Source: Prevotella sp. (GTDB lineage Bacteria > Bacteroidota > Bacteroidia > Bacteroidales > Bacteroidaceae). Taken from it: a stretch of 64,000 nucleotides of DNA. The notes beneath the pieces were generated by a model, which was not told the DNA's origin, ran no database searches, and saw only the letters and a program-made list of their open reading frames with translations. Below are positions 14,900 to 24,853 of the stretch, one piece after another; within the stretch, counting starts at the first letter, position 1; each line of letters begins with the position of its first letter. A program made the translations under genes and the position numbers. The stretch is from assembly GCA_017619755.1 (NCBI GenBank), contig JAFZRU010000018.1, positions 1 to 64,000 of the forward strand, in the 5' to 3' direction.

Positions 14900-16078
14900 A
14901 TGAAAATGAACATTATTCGTTCCAAGAAATGGGTGTGCATGCTGGTCGTTGCCATGGGTCTTGCCTCATGCAATATCGACATGCCCAAAGAAGTCCTGTC
15001 GTCGTATGAGACAATGACCGTCGAGAAGTCCGACATCGTCCTGCCCGTGAAGTTCAGCGCAAAAATGAAAGGTCAGGCCGACGTCACCATCACCCCGCAG
15101 GTGAACGGACAGCTGATGAAAATATGTGTGAGCGAGGGGCAGCGAGTGGGCAGGGGGCAGACCCTCTTCATCATCGATTCCCGCACAGCACAGCATGAGG
15201 TGGAGTCGGCCCAAGCCAATCTTCAGGCCGCCCAAGCCAATCTTCAGGCCGCCGAGGCCCAGGCCAGGAGTGCCAAGTTGGAGTATGAGAGCAACAAGAA
15301 CTTGTTTGACAAGAAGATTGTGAGCAGTTATATGTTGGAGAACTCCTTGAACAATTACAACCAAGCACTGGCAGCCGTCAGTCAGGCCAAGGCATCCATC
15401 ACACAGGCACAGTCTGCTGTAAGCCGTGCAAAGGTGAACCTCGGTTTCTGCACCATCTCCTCGCCGGTGTCGGGTGTCATTGGTGAGATCCCTGTCTTTG
15501 CCGGCGACATGGTGTCGCCCGGAACGCATCTCACCATTGTCAGTGGCAACACGACGATGGACGCCGAATTCTCCATCACCGAATCATTCCTCGTCAACCA
15601 ACTGTCATCCGAAACGGTGACAAACAGTGACAAGGGCAAGTACTTGGCAGAACTCCCCGACGTGCAATTTGTCTTGAAGAACGGTGTGCAATACCCCTAC
15701 GGCGGACGCGTCACCAGCCTCACCGGCGTGGTCAACGCCGCCACAGGCAGTTTGGCCTGCAAGGCTTCCTTCCCCAATCCCGACGGCCATCTCTTCTCCG
15801 GCATGCAAGGCACGGTGGTCATCCCCATTCAGAGAAAGGACGTGATGGTAATCCCACAAGGTGCAGTATTGCGGCTACAGGACAAGTCTTTGGTATATAA
15901 GGTTCAGCCCGACAGCACAGCCACTGCTGTCACGGTATCTACCACGGATGCCGGCAATGGCAAGGACATCATCATCACCTCCGGTCTCAATGTGGGCGAC
16001 CGCATCGTGACTGTTGGAGCAAACAACTTGGAGGAAGGCCAGAAGGTGCTCTTCCCTGAAGTGAGTAAAAGTGAATAG
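14900..16078 (+). CDS. RND efflux periplasmic adaptor lipoprotein (AcrA/MexA family)
   Basis: The 392-residue protein carries a lipobox (GLASC, Cys near 24), so it should be lipid-anchored and face the periplasm. A split lipoyl-like domain flanks a coiled-coil hairpin: VTITPQVNGQLMKICVSEGQRVGRGQTLFII before, and FCTISSPVSGVIGEIPVFAGDMV after. Beta-barrel and membrane-proximal domains follow. In the hairpin an exact 21-bp duplication (15210-15230, 15231-15251) repeats QANLQAA, one heptad. The gene begins a five-gene operon with the RND pump 21 nt downstream. It links pump and outer-membrane channel; the cargo is unknown. Confidence 0.95.
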   Translation: MKMNIIRSKKWVCMLVVAMGLASCNIDMPKEVLSSYETMTVEKSDIVLPVKFSAKMKGQADVTITPQVNGQLMKICVSEGQRVGRGQTLFIIDSRTAQHEVESAQANLQAAQANLQAAEAQARSAKLEYESNKNLFDKKIVSSYMLENSLNNYNQALAAVSQAKASITQAQSAVSRAKVNLGFCTISSPVSGVIGEIPVFAGDMVSPGTHLTIVSGNTTMDAEFSITESFLVNQLSSETVTNSDKGKYLAELPDVQFVLKNGVQYPYGGRVTSLTGVVNAATGSLACKASFPNPDGHLFSGMQGTVVIPIQRKDVMVIPQGAVLRLQDKSLVYKVQPDSTATAVTVSTTDAGNGKDIIITSGLNVGDRIVTVGANNLEEGQKVLFPEVSKSE

Positions 16079-16099
16079 TGATTACCATGCTTCCGCATC

Positions 16100-19000
16100 A
16101 TGAAGAATAATATATTCATCAACAGATACGTGATGGCATGTGCGATAGCGATTGTCATCACGCTGGTGGGCTTCATCTGCATGAACACGCTGCCCATTGA
16201 GCAGTATCCGAACATCGCGCCGCCTACGGTTCGCGTCACCACGTCTTACACTGGAGCTGACGCCAACACCATCATGAAGTCCGTGGTGCAGCCGTTGGAG
16301 GAGAACATCAATGGCGTTCCCGGAATGACTTACATCACCAGTTCGGCATCTGCATCCGGCGATGTTTCCATCCAAGTCTATTTCGAGCAGGGCACCGACC
16401 CCGACCTCGCCGCCGTGAACGTGCAGAACCGAGTCAGCAGGGCCACGGCGCTGCTGCCAACGGAGGTGACGAAGGTGGGTGTCCAGGTGATGAAGCAACA
16501 GAGCAACATCCTCCACATCGGCGCATTGAAAAGCGTCGATGGCAAGTACGATACCGACTTCATCGCCAACTACATCGACATCAACGTGCGTCCCCGCTTG
16601 ATGCGCATCACCGGTGTGGGTGATGTGATGGCATTAGGCAACACCTACGCCTTGCGCATTTGGCTGAAACCTGATGTGATGGCGCAGTACGGCCTGGAGC
16701 CGAACGACGTGTTCTCCGCCATCGGCGGACAGAGTTTCGTCGCCGCCACAGGTTCGCTGGGAGAGCAGAGTGAGAATGCATATCAGTACTCGATGGAGTA
16801 CAAGGGTACGCTCAAGACCGTCGATGAGTTCAAGGACATCGTGCTTCGGACGAGCGAAGGTGGCCACCTTATGCACTTGGGCGACGTGGCAGAGGTGGAA
16901 ATCGGTGCCGTAAGCTATAACTTCACATCGAACATCGATGGCAAGCCAGGCACCATCTACATGGTGTTCCAAGCCCCGGGCGCCAACGCCACAGAAGTGA
17001 ACGCTCGCATCAACAAGCTATATGAGGAACTGAAGCCGACGATGCCGGCAGGATTGGAATTCGAGATATTGGAAACCAGCGATGACTTCCTCTTCGCGGC
17101 CATCCACAACGTGGTGGAGACACTCATCATCGCCATCATCCTCGTCATATTGGTGGTCTATTTCTTCCTTCAGAATTTCAAGGCGACGGTCATCCCCTCT
17201 CTGTCCATCATCGTCTCGTTGATGGGTACATTCGCCATCGTGTCGCTCGCGGGATTCTCACTCAACATATTGACGCTATTCGCCTTGGTGCTCGCCATCG
17301 GAACGGTGGTGGATGATGCCATCGTGGTGGTGGAGGCGGTGATGGCGAAGATGGAAGGCGGCATCACCGACGCCCGAGAGGCCACGCGTCAGGCCATGAG
17401 CGACGTTTCCGTGGCTGTCATTTCCTGTACGTTGGTCTTCATGGCGGTGTTCATTCCCGTCGCCTTCATGCCTGGCACTTCGGGCAGTTTCTTCACGCAG
17501 TTTGGTGTCACCCTGGCCTCGGCGGTAGGTCTGTCGTGCATTTCGGCCCTGACGCTATGTCCGGCCTTGTGTGCCATCATGATACGCTATTCGAATGACG
17601 AGAAGGAGAAGAAGAACCTCAACTACTACGTCACCAAAGCTTACACTGCCAGTTATAACGCCATCCTCAAAAAGTACAAGAAGAGTGTTGGCGGCTTCAT
17701 CAAGCGTCCGATTATCTCCGGCATATTGTTGGTCATCGCTGCCGTGCTGCTCTTCTTCTTCATGCGCAGCTTGCCGTCGGGCCTCGTGCCACAGGAAGAC
17801 CAAGGCGTGTTCTTCGCCGAAGTGCGTGCGCCGGAGGGTTGCACCCTGCATGAGACACAGGAGATAGTGAAGAAAGTGGAGGAGAAGGTGAAGAAGATTC
17901 CAGAGTTGGAGAGTTATGCCGTGGTCGCTGGCTATGGCATGATGGCTGGCCGTTCGGGCAGCTGCTACGCCACGCTCATCATCCGCTTGAAAAACTGGGA
18001 CGACCGCCCAGGCATGAACCACAACATCATGCTTGTCTATGGCCGTTTCGCCTATGACTGCAAGGACATCAAGAACGCGAAGGTCATCCCCTTCCAAATG
18101 CCGCAGGTGCCAGGCTATGGCAGCAACAGCAGTGTCAACCTCGTGTTGCAGGATATGAACGACCGGGACATGTCGGAGTTCAATGCTGATGCCACCAAGT
18201 TCCTTGCCAAGTTGAACGACCGGCCGGAGATCATGATGGCCATGTCCACCTATTCAGAGCGTTTCCCCAAATACCAAGTGGAGGTGGATGCCCCACAATG
18301 CGACCGTTCCGGCGTGTCGCCGGCTGCCGTGCTAAGGACGTTGGGAGCCTACTGCGGTGGCTCGTATGTAGGCAACTTCAACCAGTTTGGCAAGGTTTAT
18401 CGCATCATGGCCAATTCCGCACCGGAGTATCGGCTCGACCCATCGTCGTTGAACAACATCTTTGTACGAGTGAGTGGCGGCAAGATGGCTCCCATCTCCG
18501 AATTTGTCACCCTGAAGGAAATAGTAGGTTCGGCTTCCGTCGATCACTTCAACCTGTTCCAAAGCATCACTTGTGGTGTGATGACTGCCAGCGGATACTC
18601 AGAGGGTGACGCCCATCAGGCCATTGCCGAGGTGTTCAAGGAGACCATGCCCAATGGCTATGGCTATGAGTACGGCGGCATGTCTCGCGAGGTGGAGGAA
18701 GCTTCTGGTTCCAACGCCACGGCACTCATCTATGTCATCTGTGTCATCCTCATCTACCTCATCTTGGCCTCGCTTTACAACTCATGGTTCACCCCGTGGG
18801 CCGTCCTCCTTTCAGTGCCATTCGGACTGATGGGCTCGTTCGGCGTCACTTGGCTGGTATCCTTGCTCCACCTCCCTGGTATGGAAAACAACATCTACTT
18901 GCAGACGGGTGTCATCATGCTCATCGGCCTGTTGGCAAAGACGGCCATCCTGATTACAGAATTCGCCTCGGAGCGCCGCGCACAGGGCATGACCATTCGC

Positions 19001-19300
19001 GATGCGGCTTTTGCCGCCTGCGAGGAGCGTTTGCGCCCCATCCTGATGACAGTTGTCACGATGATTGCGGGTATGATACCACTCATCATCGCCGGTGGTG
19101 CGGGAGCCAATGGCAACCGTGTGCTTGCCCTCGGTGTCACTGCCGGTATGGCCGTGGGTACGCTGGCCCTGCTCTTCGTCGTGCCGGCCTTCTTCATCGT
19201 CTTCCAGAAACTGCATGAGAAATACCAAGGTGGTTCCCCTGAAGCAGCCACCGAAGGCGAAGTTGTCATCAGTGAAAATAACACAAACGAGAATAATTAA
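16100..19300 (+). CDS. RND efflux pump, inner-membrane subunit (HAE1/AcrB type)
   Basis: The 1066-residue length fits the family. The N-terminus has the characteristic first transmembrane helix and the PIEQYPNIAPPTVRVTTSYTGA motif. Twelve helices with two large periplasmic loops are expected. The proton-relay aspartates are in TM4 (AIGTVVDDAIVVVEAV) and the matching Lys in TM10 (MLIGLLAKTAILITEFA), so the pump should be active. It works as a trimer, driven by the proton gradient, exporting hydrophobic or amphiphilic compounds through the adaptor and an outer-membrane factor. Here the outer-membrane factor gene is separated from the pump by two unrelated genes, which is unusual. The tail after the last helix is short and hydrophilic. 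Confidence 0.97.
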   Translation: MKNNIFINRYVMACAIAIVITLVGFICMNTLPIEQYPNIAPPTVRVTTSYTGADANTIMKSVVQPLEENINGVPGMTYITSSASASGDVSIQVYFEQGTDPDLAAVNVQNRVSRATALLPTEVTKVGVQVMKQQSNILHIGALKSVDGKYDTDFIANYIDINVRPRLMRITGVGDVMALGNTYALRIWLKPDVMAQYGLEPNDVFSAIGGQSFVAATGSLGEQSENAYQYSMEYKGTLKTVDEFKDIVLRTSEGGHLMHLGDVAEVEIGAVSYNFTSNIDGKPGTIYMVFQAPGANATEVNARINKLYEELKPTMPAGLEFEILETSDDFLFAAIHNVVETLIIAIILVILVVYFFLQNFKATVIPSLSIIVSLMGTFAIVSLAGFSLNILTLFALVLAIGTVVDDAIVVVEAVMAKMEGGITDAREATRQAMSDVSVAVISCTLVFMAVFIPVAFMPGTSGSFFTQFGVTLASAVGLSCISALTLCPALCAIMIRYSNDEKEKKNLNYYVTKAYTASYNAILKKYKKSVGGFIKRPIISGILLVIAAVLLFFFMRSLPSGLVPQEDQGVFFAEVRAPEGCTLHETQEIVKKVEEKVKKIPELESYAVVAGYGMMAGRSGSCYATLIIRLKNWDDRPGMNHNIMLVYGRFAYDCKDIKNAKVIPFQMPQVPGYGSNSSVNLVLQDMNDRDMSEFNADATKFLAKLNDRPEIMMAMSTYSERFPKYQVEVDAPQCDRSGVSPAAVLRTLGAYCGGSYVGNFNQFGKVYRIMANSAPEYRLDPSSLNNIFVRVSGGKMAPISEFVTLKEIVGSASVDHFNLFQSITCGVMTASGYSEGDAHQAIAEVFKETMPNGYGYEYGGMSREVEEASGSNATALIYVICVILIYLILASLYNSWFTPWAVLLSVPFGLMGSFGVTWLVSLLHLPGMENNIYLQTGVIMLIGLLAKTAILITEFASERRAQGMTIRDAAFAACEERLRPILMTVVTMIAGMIPLIIAGGAGANGNRVLALGVTAGMAVGTLALLFVVPAFFIVFQKLHEKYQGGSPEAATEGEVVISENNTNENN

Positions 19301-19316
19301 TAAATCAAAAAATACA

Positions 19317-22300
19317 ATGAAAGTAATACACATTTTCAAACAATTTCTTCTGCTATGCCTGCTGTTCACAGGGACTGCAAGCGCTCAGGAAGTAGTTGAT
19401 CAATGGACAAAGGTGACCAGCTTGTCGGATGTTCAGACGGGCGACATAGTGGTCATTGCTGATGAGGGTGAAGGTATAGCCTTGCCTAATACTGGCGGTG
19501 ATTTTCAAGGTGTTGCCGTATCCTTCAGTGGTGGCTACATCTCCAGTACTGTGTCAGATGACATCAAATGGACGCTGACAAAGACAAAAAGCGGTGCCAA
19601 ATTCACATTTATAAGGAGTAGTGACAGTCAAATTCTTTTTGGAGACAATGGTTCAGGTCTTCAACGACTTGGGATGAGTACTGACACTTACGATACAAGT
19701 TATTTCATATTCGATAGTTATGCTTCGGGAGGTAATTTGTATTATGAATATGACGGCGCTCATCCTTGTTATGTTTATTGGAACGAAAATAAAGCTAAAT
19801 TATCATTTGACCTATCTAATGCTGCCACACTCACGCTTTATAAGTTTGTTGAAACCGGCCCAATCGTGAAATGGAAGAAGGTGGGCACTACTGCATATAT
19901 CAATGGAGAGCAAGGTGAGGTGACTGCCACAGAGGGGGATGTCGTGCTTCTCGTTGACCTGACAACAGGAAGAGCGATGTCTAATGACAAGGGCGACAAA
20001 GACCCCGATGCCGTAGCCGTGGATGTGAACGACGACAAGGACCGCGTTTTGGGCGATGTGGCCGAGAAGTTGCAGTGGACCTACAACAATGGAAATGCCG
20101 ATGGCTACAGGTTTACCACTGGCGACAACAACCTTTATGGCGACAGCAAGGGACTAAAAGTGGGGTCCAACAACGATAACAACCTTTTTGCCAGCTACCT
20201 CATAGATGGTGTCAATTATCTGGGCGTTACCATTGGTGATAAAGACTATCTTGCCGGTGTGGAAAGCAGCATGTTCAGCAATAGCTGGATATTGAAAGAG
20301 AAGACGAGTGAGAACAAGCCCGATGATGCCGTGAAGGACACCCGCTTTGCCATCTTCAAGAAGGTAGAGGATGAACAAATCATTCCAACCTTGGAGTTAG
20401 CTTCCGACAACTACAATGGCGACAAAGGTGATGATTTGAATCTCCAGGCTACTTGCACGGGAGCAAACCTTTCAGAAATCCAATGGACGAGTAGTAATAC
20501 GGACGTGGCTACTGTCAGCAATGGCGTAGTGACATTGAAAAAACGTGGTATTGTGGTCATCACTGCTTCCATTCCAGAGACTGCTTTTCACGACAAGGTT
20601 TCTGCCAAATGTACGGTGAGAATCGATGATTCTTCAGCGTCAGAACCAGGAAGCACTGCGTTAAATCCTCTCTCTGTGGCCGATGCCAAGGAATTGGCAG
20701 AGAAAGGAAAGGTCACTGTTTATGAAAAAACAATTACGCTGCAAGAAGGTGTCAACTACTACATCAAGGGCAAGGTGAGCAAGGTGAATTCTGGCATGCT
20801 CGCCATGTTCGGCGACATGGATTTTGGCAGCATGGGCGGCTCCGAAGGCAGTGGCATGGATTTTGACGAGATGATGGATGACATGGACTTCGACATGGAT
20901 TCCATGGGCGACATGGGCTTCGACATGTCTTCCATGGGCTTCGACATGTCTTCCTTCTTTGGCTCCTCAGAAGGTGTGACCTATTATATCTCCGATGATG
21001 GCACAAAGGACAATCAGCTGAAGGTTGTCAACGGCCGTGGCATAGTAACAAGCAACAATGGCGGTGCCGTGAAATATGACACCAATCCAAACCTGAGTCC
21101 TGGCGACTGCGTAACCGTCTGTGGTCCGCTGGTCTATAGCGAAGACACAAACATGTTCTCCAGCATGATGGGTGGTGGCAATGGCGAAGAAGAGCCGAAG
21201 ATGTCGGGCAAGGTTGATGAACTGAACTATCTGGCTTTATTCGACCCGACATTGAAGGTTGAAGATAAAGATATCTATGTCAACAAGACATTGGATGGCA
21301 GTGATGTCTATGAAATAGACAATTATTTTGATGAATATAGCCATCAGATGAAGATTACTGAAGGAATGACCATCAATGAACCCACCTTCAAGTCTTCTGA
21401 CGAGGAGATTGCCAAATGGGACGATGAAACCAAGAAGATTACTGGTGTCCAGGAAGGCACAGCCAAAATCACTGTCAAGGTGAAGGTGATTGTTACGCCA
21501 GACAATCCAGATACAGAGGACAACGAGGAGAAGTCTTACACCATGAAGCGCAAGTTCAAGCTGACTGTGAAGACGAGAGACCTCGACCCCGCTGGTTATT
21601 ACGATGGTGATTATGTACTGACAACGAGCGCCGTTGATTTGAAAGATGGCATACGCCTGATACTTGTTGGCACGAGAGTCAAGGATGACAAGGAAACCGA
21701 CTACGTCATGGGTGAAAACAACTCGATGATGGGTGGCGGCAAGAGCGGCAGCAAGTATGAGTTCGATGACCCTGCCAAGGAGAAGATCCCGTGTGAAGAT
21801 GTTCCTAATGGCACACTGGAGGTGGTTCTTGAAAAAGCTGACGATTCCTCATGGTATCTCAACGTAGGTGAGGACGAGAATGGCAACAAACTCTACCTCT
21901 ATGCTTCTGTAAAAGCTGAAAAGGAGGGGTCGGGATCCGAAGGCTCCGGCAGCGGCAGCGGATTCAATATGGATGAGATGATGGAAATGTTCAACCCAAG
22001 CTCGGGCCTGAAAGTGGATACCAAGGAGGCGGTTACTGCTGACAGTTGCAAGGCAACCATCACCTTTGAAAATAACATGGCCACCATCAAGTATCCCAAG
22101 GTTGCTGACGATAAGAACAACACCATCATGCTCTCCAGCGCATTCGACATGGAATCCATGATGAATATGTTCGGAGGCAATGAAGGAGAAGGTGGCGAAG
22201 AAGGTGGCACAAGCTCCTTCGACATGGGCTCCTTCGACATGTTCATGGCTTCGTTCAACACCAAGAAACCTGGCGATGAGAATGCGGAAGAGGGGAAATC

Positions 22301-22964
22301 TCCCAAGTGTTTCATACCACGTATCTACCGCTTTGTGCCTGATGAGACATTCGACATCTCGATTGGTGATACAGAATGGAAAACCATCGTCACCTACAAA
22401 AATGTGGCGCTCCCCAGTAATGTTGATGCATACGAGGTGGTCAGAGTAGTGCAAGGCGAGAATGTGAGCAAGGCCATTCTGAAATACATAGAATACAGGA
22501 AACTGAAAGGCGGTGAGCCCTACCTGCTCCACAGCACATCCCCTGCTGATGGCTACACCATGACCGTGTTGACTGATGAGGAATCCGAGGAGTTGTCGAA
22601 TATGCTGATTTCCAAGCAATCTGACGTTTCGTATCAAAAGAACATACTTCTGGTGAGCGACAAGAAGACCTCTGGTGAAAAAGGCAACACTTCTGTCTAT
22701 GTTCTGGCCAACAAGAGCAAGGGTGTTGGCTTCTACAAGTGGACAGGTGGTGAGCTTGGTAAAGGGCGAGTCTATCTGCCCGTGAATGCCAGTGAGGAAG
22801 GCGCCAATGAGTTTTATACTTTCATGGAAGATGCCTCTGCAATCCTGTCAATTGACAGTTCTGAGCCAATTTCCGGACCATATTATGATTTATTGGGCCG
22901 TCGTGTGTTGAAACCAACAAAGGGCGTATATGTTGTAAATGGAAAGAAAATTGTCGTTAAGTAA
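19317..22964 (+). CDS. Large secreted Met/Asp-rich protein of unknown function inside the RND operon
   Basis: Start was set at MKVIHIFKQFLLLCLLFTGTASAQ, a clear signal peptide 16 nt after the pump stop; an in-frame upstream extension would overlap the pump gene. The 1215-residue product has a repeated N-terminal module (WTKVTSLSDVQTGDIVVI near 30; WKKVGTTAYINGEQGEVTATEGDVVLLV near 185), a BIG2-like Ig domain (about 360-436) and a second Ig-like stretch near 700. Three low-complexity patches are rich in Met, Asp, Ser and Gly (about 491-551, 871-895, 939-981), with FDMSSMGFDMSS-type repeats. The C-terminus YDLLGRRVLKPTKGVYVVNG then GKKIVVK is the sorting-type tail. Metal binding by the patches is conceivable but unproved. 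A peptide gene follows after 16 nt. Confidence 0.85.
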   Translation: MKVIHIFKQFLLLCLLFTGTASAQEVVDQWTKVTSLSDVQTGDIVVIADEGEGIALPNTGGDFQGVAVSFSGGYISSTVSDDIKWTLTKTKSGAKFTFIRSSDSQILFGDNGSGLQRLGMSTDTYDTSYFIFDSYASGGNLYYEYDGAHPCYVYWNENKAKLSFDLSNAATLTLYKFVETGPIVKWKKVGTTAYINGEQGEVTATEGDVVLLVDLTTGRAMSNDKGDKDPDAVAVDVNDDKDRVLGDVAEKLQWTYNNGNADGYRFTTGDNNLYGDSKGLKVGSNNDNNLFASYLIDGVNYLGVTIGDKDYLAGVESSMFSNSWILKEKTSENKPDDAVKDTRFAIFKKVEDEQIIPTLELASDNYNGDKGDDLNLQATCTGANLSEIQWTSSNTDVATVSNGVVTLKKRGIVVITASIPETAFHDKVSAKCTVRIDDSSASEPGSTALNPLSVADAKELAEKGKVTVYEKTITLQEGVNYYIKGKVSKVNSGMLAMFGDMDFGSMGGSEGSGMDFDEMMDDMDFDMDSMGDMGFDMSSMGFDMSSFFGSSEGVTYYISDDGTKDNQLKVVNGRGIVTSNNGGAVKYDTNPNLSPGDCVTVCGPLVYSEDTNMFSSMMGGGNGEEEPKMSGKVDELNYLALFDPTLKVEDKDIYVNKTLDGSDVYEIDNYFDEYSHQMKITEGMTINEPTFKSSDEEIAKWDDETKKITGVQEGTAKITVKVKVIVTPDNPDTEDNEEKSYTMKRKFKLTVKTRDLDPAGYYDGDYVLTTSAVDLKDGIRLILVGTRVKDDKETDYVMGENNSMMGGGKSGSKYEFDDPAKEKIPCEDVPNGTLEVVLEKADDSSWYLNVGEDENGNKLYLYASVKAEKEGSGSEGSGSGSGFNMDEMMEMFNPSSGLKVDTKEAVTADSCKATITFENNMATIKYPKVADDKNNTIMLSSAFDMESMMNMFGGNEGEGGEEGGTSSFDMGSFDMFMASFNTKKPGDENAEEGKSPKCFIPRIYRFVPDETFDISIGDTEWKTIVTYKNVALPSNVDAYEVVRVVQGENVSKAILKYIEYRKLKGGEPYLLHSTSPADGYTMTVLTDEESEELSNMLISKQSDVSYQKNILLVSDKKTSGEKGNTSVYVLANKSKGVGFYKWTGGELGKGRVYLPVNASEEGANEFYTFMEDASAILSIDSSEPISGPYYDLLGRRVLKPTKGVYVVNGKKIVVK

Positions 22965-22980
22965 TAAGATAGAGGTGTAT

Positions 22981-23166
22981 ATGATGAAGAGAACATATTT
23001 TAAACCAGAAACGATGTTGGAGGTTCTCGATGGTGGCGAACCCTTGATGCAGTATGTTTCTACGATGAATGTATATAACAATCCTGAAGAGGTAGAAGAG
23101 GTTGAGGATTTCGAAGAACTCCTGTCAAATTTCAACAATCATCTTTGGGATGATGTTGACGAATAG
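22981..23166 (+). CDS. Small acidic peptide of unknown function (61 aa)
   Basis: The reading frame starts at tandem ATGs (22981, 22984), 5 nt after AGAGGTG. The product starts MMKRTYFKPETMLEVLDGGE and has no signal peptide. The C-terminal half is very acidic (EEVEEVEDFEE) and ends NNHLWDDVDE. A Gly-Gly pair lies at the boundary. It lies 16 nt after the large secreted protein and just before the outer-membrane factor. The peptide at 51066-51260 has the same layout (KR-TY-P-T-L start, acidic end with W and D residues) and also follows a large secreted protein after 15 nt. Such short MKxxYxxP peptides are seen in Bacteroidota. A precursor, chaperone or regulator role is speculation. Confidence 0.7.
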   Translation: MMKRTYFKPETMLEVLDGGEPLMQYVSTMNVYNNPEEVEEVEDFEELLSNFNNHLWDDVDE

Positions 23167-23179
23167 ACAAATATCAATG

Positions 23180-24607
23180 ATGAAGATTGTTTCGAAAATG
23201 ATAACTGCAGTTGCCGTGAGTGTCTTGCTCACGGGCTGCAGCTTGTACAAGGAGATGCATGGCTCGTATGAGTCGCAAGCGGCGATACCCAGCAATGCAT
23301 ACGGCACAAGCCAGGACATAAAGGCGCTTCCAACCAACGGCTCCATGGCGGACATGTCATGGCGTGAGTTTTTCACCGACCCGTTGCTGCAAAAACTCAT
23401 CGACCAGGTGCTGGCCAACAACACCGACCTCAACTCCGCGTGCATTGCCGTGGAAAAGAGCATGGAGTCGCTGAAGGCGGCAAAGATGGCATACCTGCCG
23501 TCGCTCTATTTCTCGCCTTCCGGCTCGCTGTCGAGTTTCGACTTCGGACCCGTCGGCAAGTCCTATAACATGCCGCTCCAGGTCAGTTGGGACGCCGATT
23601 TGTTCGGCTCCATCACCAACAAGAAGCGTGCCGCCAACGCCGTGCTCCTCCAGGCCAGGATGAGGGAGGAGGCCACAAGGGCCAACCTCGTCTCTGCCGT
23701 GGCACAGCAGTATTACATGTTGCAGCTGCTCGACCGGCAGTTGGAAATCCTCACCGCCACCGACAGTCTCTGGAACGCCTCCTTGGAGACGGAGAAGGCG
23801 CTGTGGGAAAACGGGAAGATATACTCCACAGGCGTCAACCAGATGGAGTCGTCCTACCTCAATGTGAAGACCCTGATTGTTGACGTGCGCCGCAACATTC
23901 GTGGCGTGGAGAATGCCCTCAGCAGCTTGTTGGCGGAAACGCCTCAGCACATCGAGCGCACCCAATGGGGCAGTGCCGCCCTGTCGGAGCATCCTGACTC
24001 CACTACGGGGCAAAGGATGTTTGAACAGAGTTTCATCAGAATTGGTGTTCCCGCTGAAGTGTTGCAAAACCGCCCCGACATCCGCATGGCCAATTTCGCC
24101 ATGGAGGAGGCGTTCTACAACACCCAGGCTGCCCGCGCCGCCTTCTTCCCCAGCATCACATTGCAGGGAGTGGCGGGATGGACCAACAGGGAGGGAACGG
24201 TGAACCCCGGAAAGATTTTGCTCAACGCCGTGGCACAACTCACCCAGCCCATCTTTGCACGTGGACAGATAAAGGCCAACCATAGGATTGCCCAACTCAC
24301 CGAGGAGGACTTGCAGCGAAAGTATGTACAGACTGTCATCGATGCCGGCAACCAGGTGAACGAAGCTCTGGCTGACTGTCAGGCGGCCCGAGAGAAATAC
24401 TTTTACTATCGTCGGCAGGTGGAGGTGCTGAACGAAGCCTACATGGGCACCCACGAACTGATGGACAACGGCAAGGCCAACTACTTGGAGGTGCTCACCG
24501 CGCAGGAGAGCCTCCTCAACGCCCAGCTCAGCGAGGCCATGAACATGTACAACGGGGCACAAGCCATCATCGCCCTCTACGTCGCCCTCGGAGGAGGAGC
24601 GAAATAA
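23180..24607 (+). CDS. Outer-membrane efflux channel lipoprotein (TolC/OprM family)
   Basis: Start at the second of two ATGs (23177, 23180) gives MKIVSKMITAVAVSVLLTGCSLYKEM with a lipobox LTGC, so a 475-residue lipoprotein of NodT/OprM type. It shows the two repeated OEP halves: WREFFTDPLLQKLIDQVLANNTDLNSACIAVEKS near 55-95, and RIGVPAEVLQNRPDIRMANFAMEEAFYNTQAARAAFFPSI near 300-340. Trimers form a beta barrel in the outer membrane with a long periplasmic helical tunnel that docks on the RND adaptor. It closes the operon starting at 14900 and follows the small peptide gene after 10-13 nt. Confidence 0.95.
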   Translation: MKIVSKMITAVAVSVLLTGCSLYKEMHGSYESQAAIPSNAYGTSQDIKALPTNGSMADMSWREFFTDPLLQKLIDQVLANNTDLNSACIAVEKSMESLKAAKMAYLPSLYFSPSGSLSSFDFGPVGKSYNMPLQVSWDADLFGSITNKKRAANAVLLQARMREEATRANLVSAVAQQYYMLQLLDRQLEILTATDSLWNASLETEKALWENGKIYSTGVNQMESSYLNVKTLIVDVRRNIRGVENALSSLLAETPQHIERTQWGSAALSEHPDSTTGQRMFEQSFIRIGVPAEVLQNRPDIRMANFAMEEAFYNTQAARAAFFPSITLQGVAGWTNREGTVNPGKILLNAVAQLTQPIFARGQIKANHRIAQLTEEDLQRKYVQTVIDAGNQVNEALADCQAAREKYFYYRRQVEVLNEAYMGTHELMDNGKANYLEVLTAQESLLNAQLSEAMNMYNGAQAIIALYVALGGGAK

Positions 24608-24670
24608 CCTGAAAAATCATAGGAACATCCCATTGGCGACTTTCAATCATGGGCGGAAAATTCCGCTGGG

Positions 24671-24771
24671 GTTGAAAACGGCCTGCAAGGCCAAAAGCAA
24701 TCAGCCCAGGGCAACGCCCTGGGCTGGTATCTCGTTGGCCTTGCAGGCCGTCTTTGCACAAAATCCATCTG
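24671..24771. repeat. Nested palindromic element, copy 2 (short form)
   Basis: A 101-bp version with two GGCCTGCAAGGCC-type hairpins around one CCCAGGGCAACGCCCTGGG hairpin; the GCCCTGCAAGGGC centre is absent. The right flank is the complement of the GATGGATTTTGTGCAAAGAC flank of other copies, so the whole element is reversed relative to copies 3-5. It follows the efflux operon and may act in transcript ending. Confidence 0.85.
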
Positions 24772-24853
24772 CAGGTCGAAGATTTTTCCAAATCCCATGC
24801 AAGATTTTGGCTTTTTCGTCATTTATAGGGTAGGATTACGAAAACAAAAAGAC

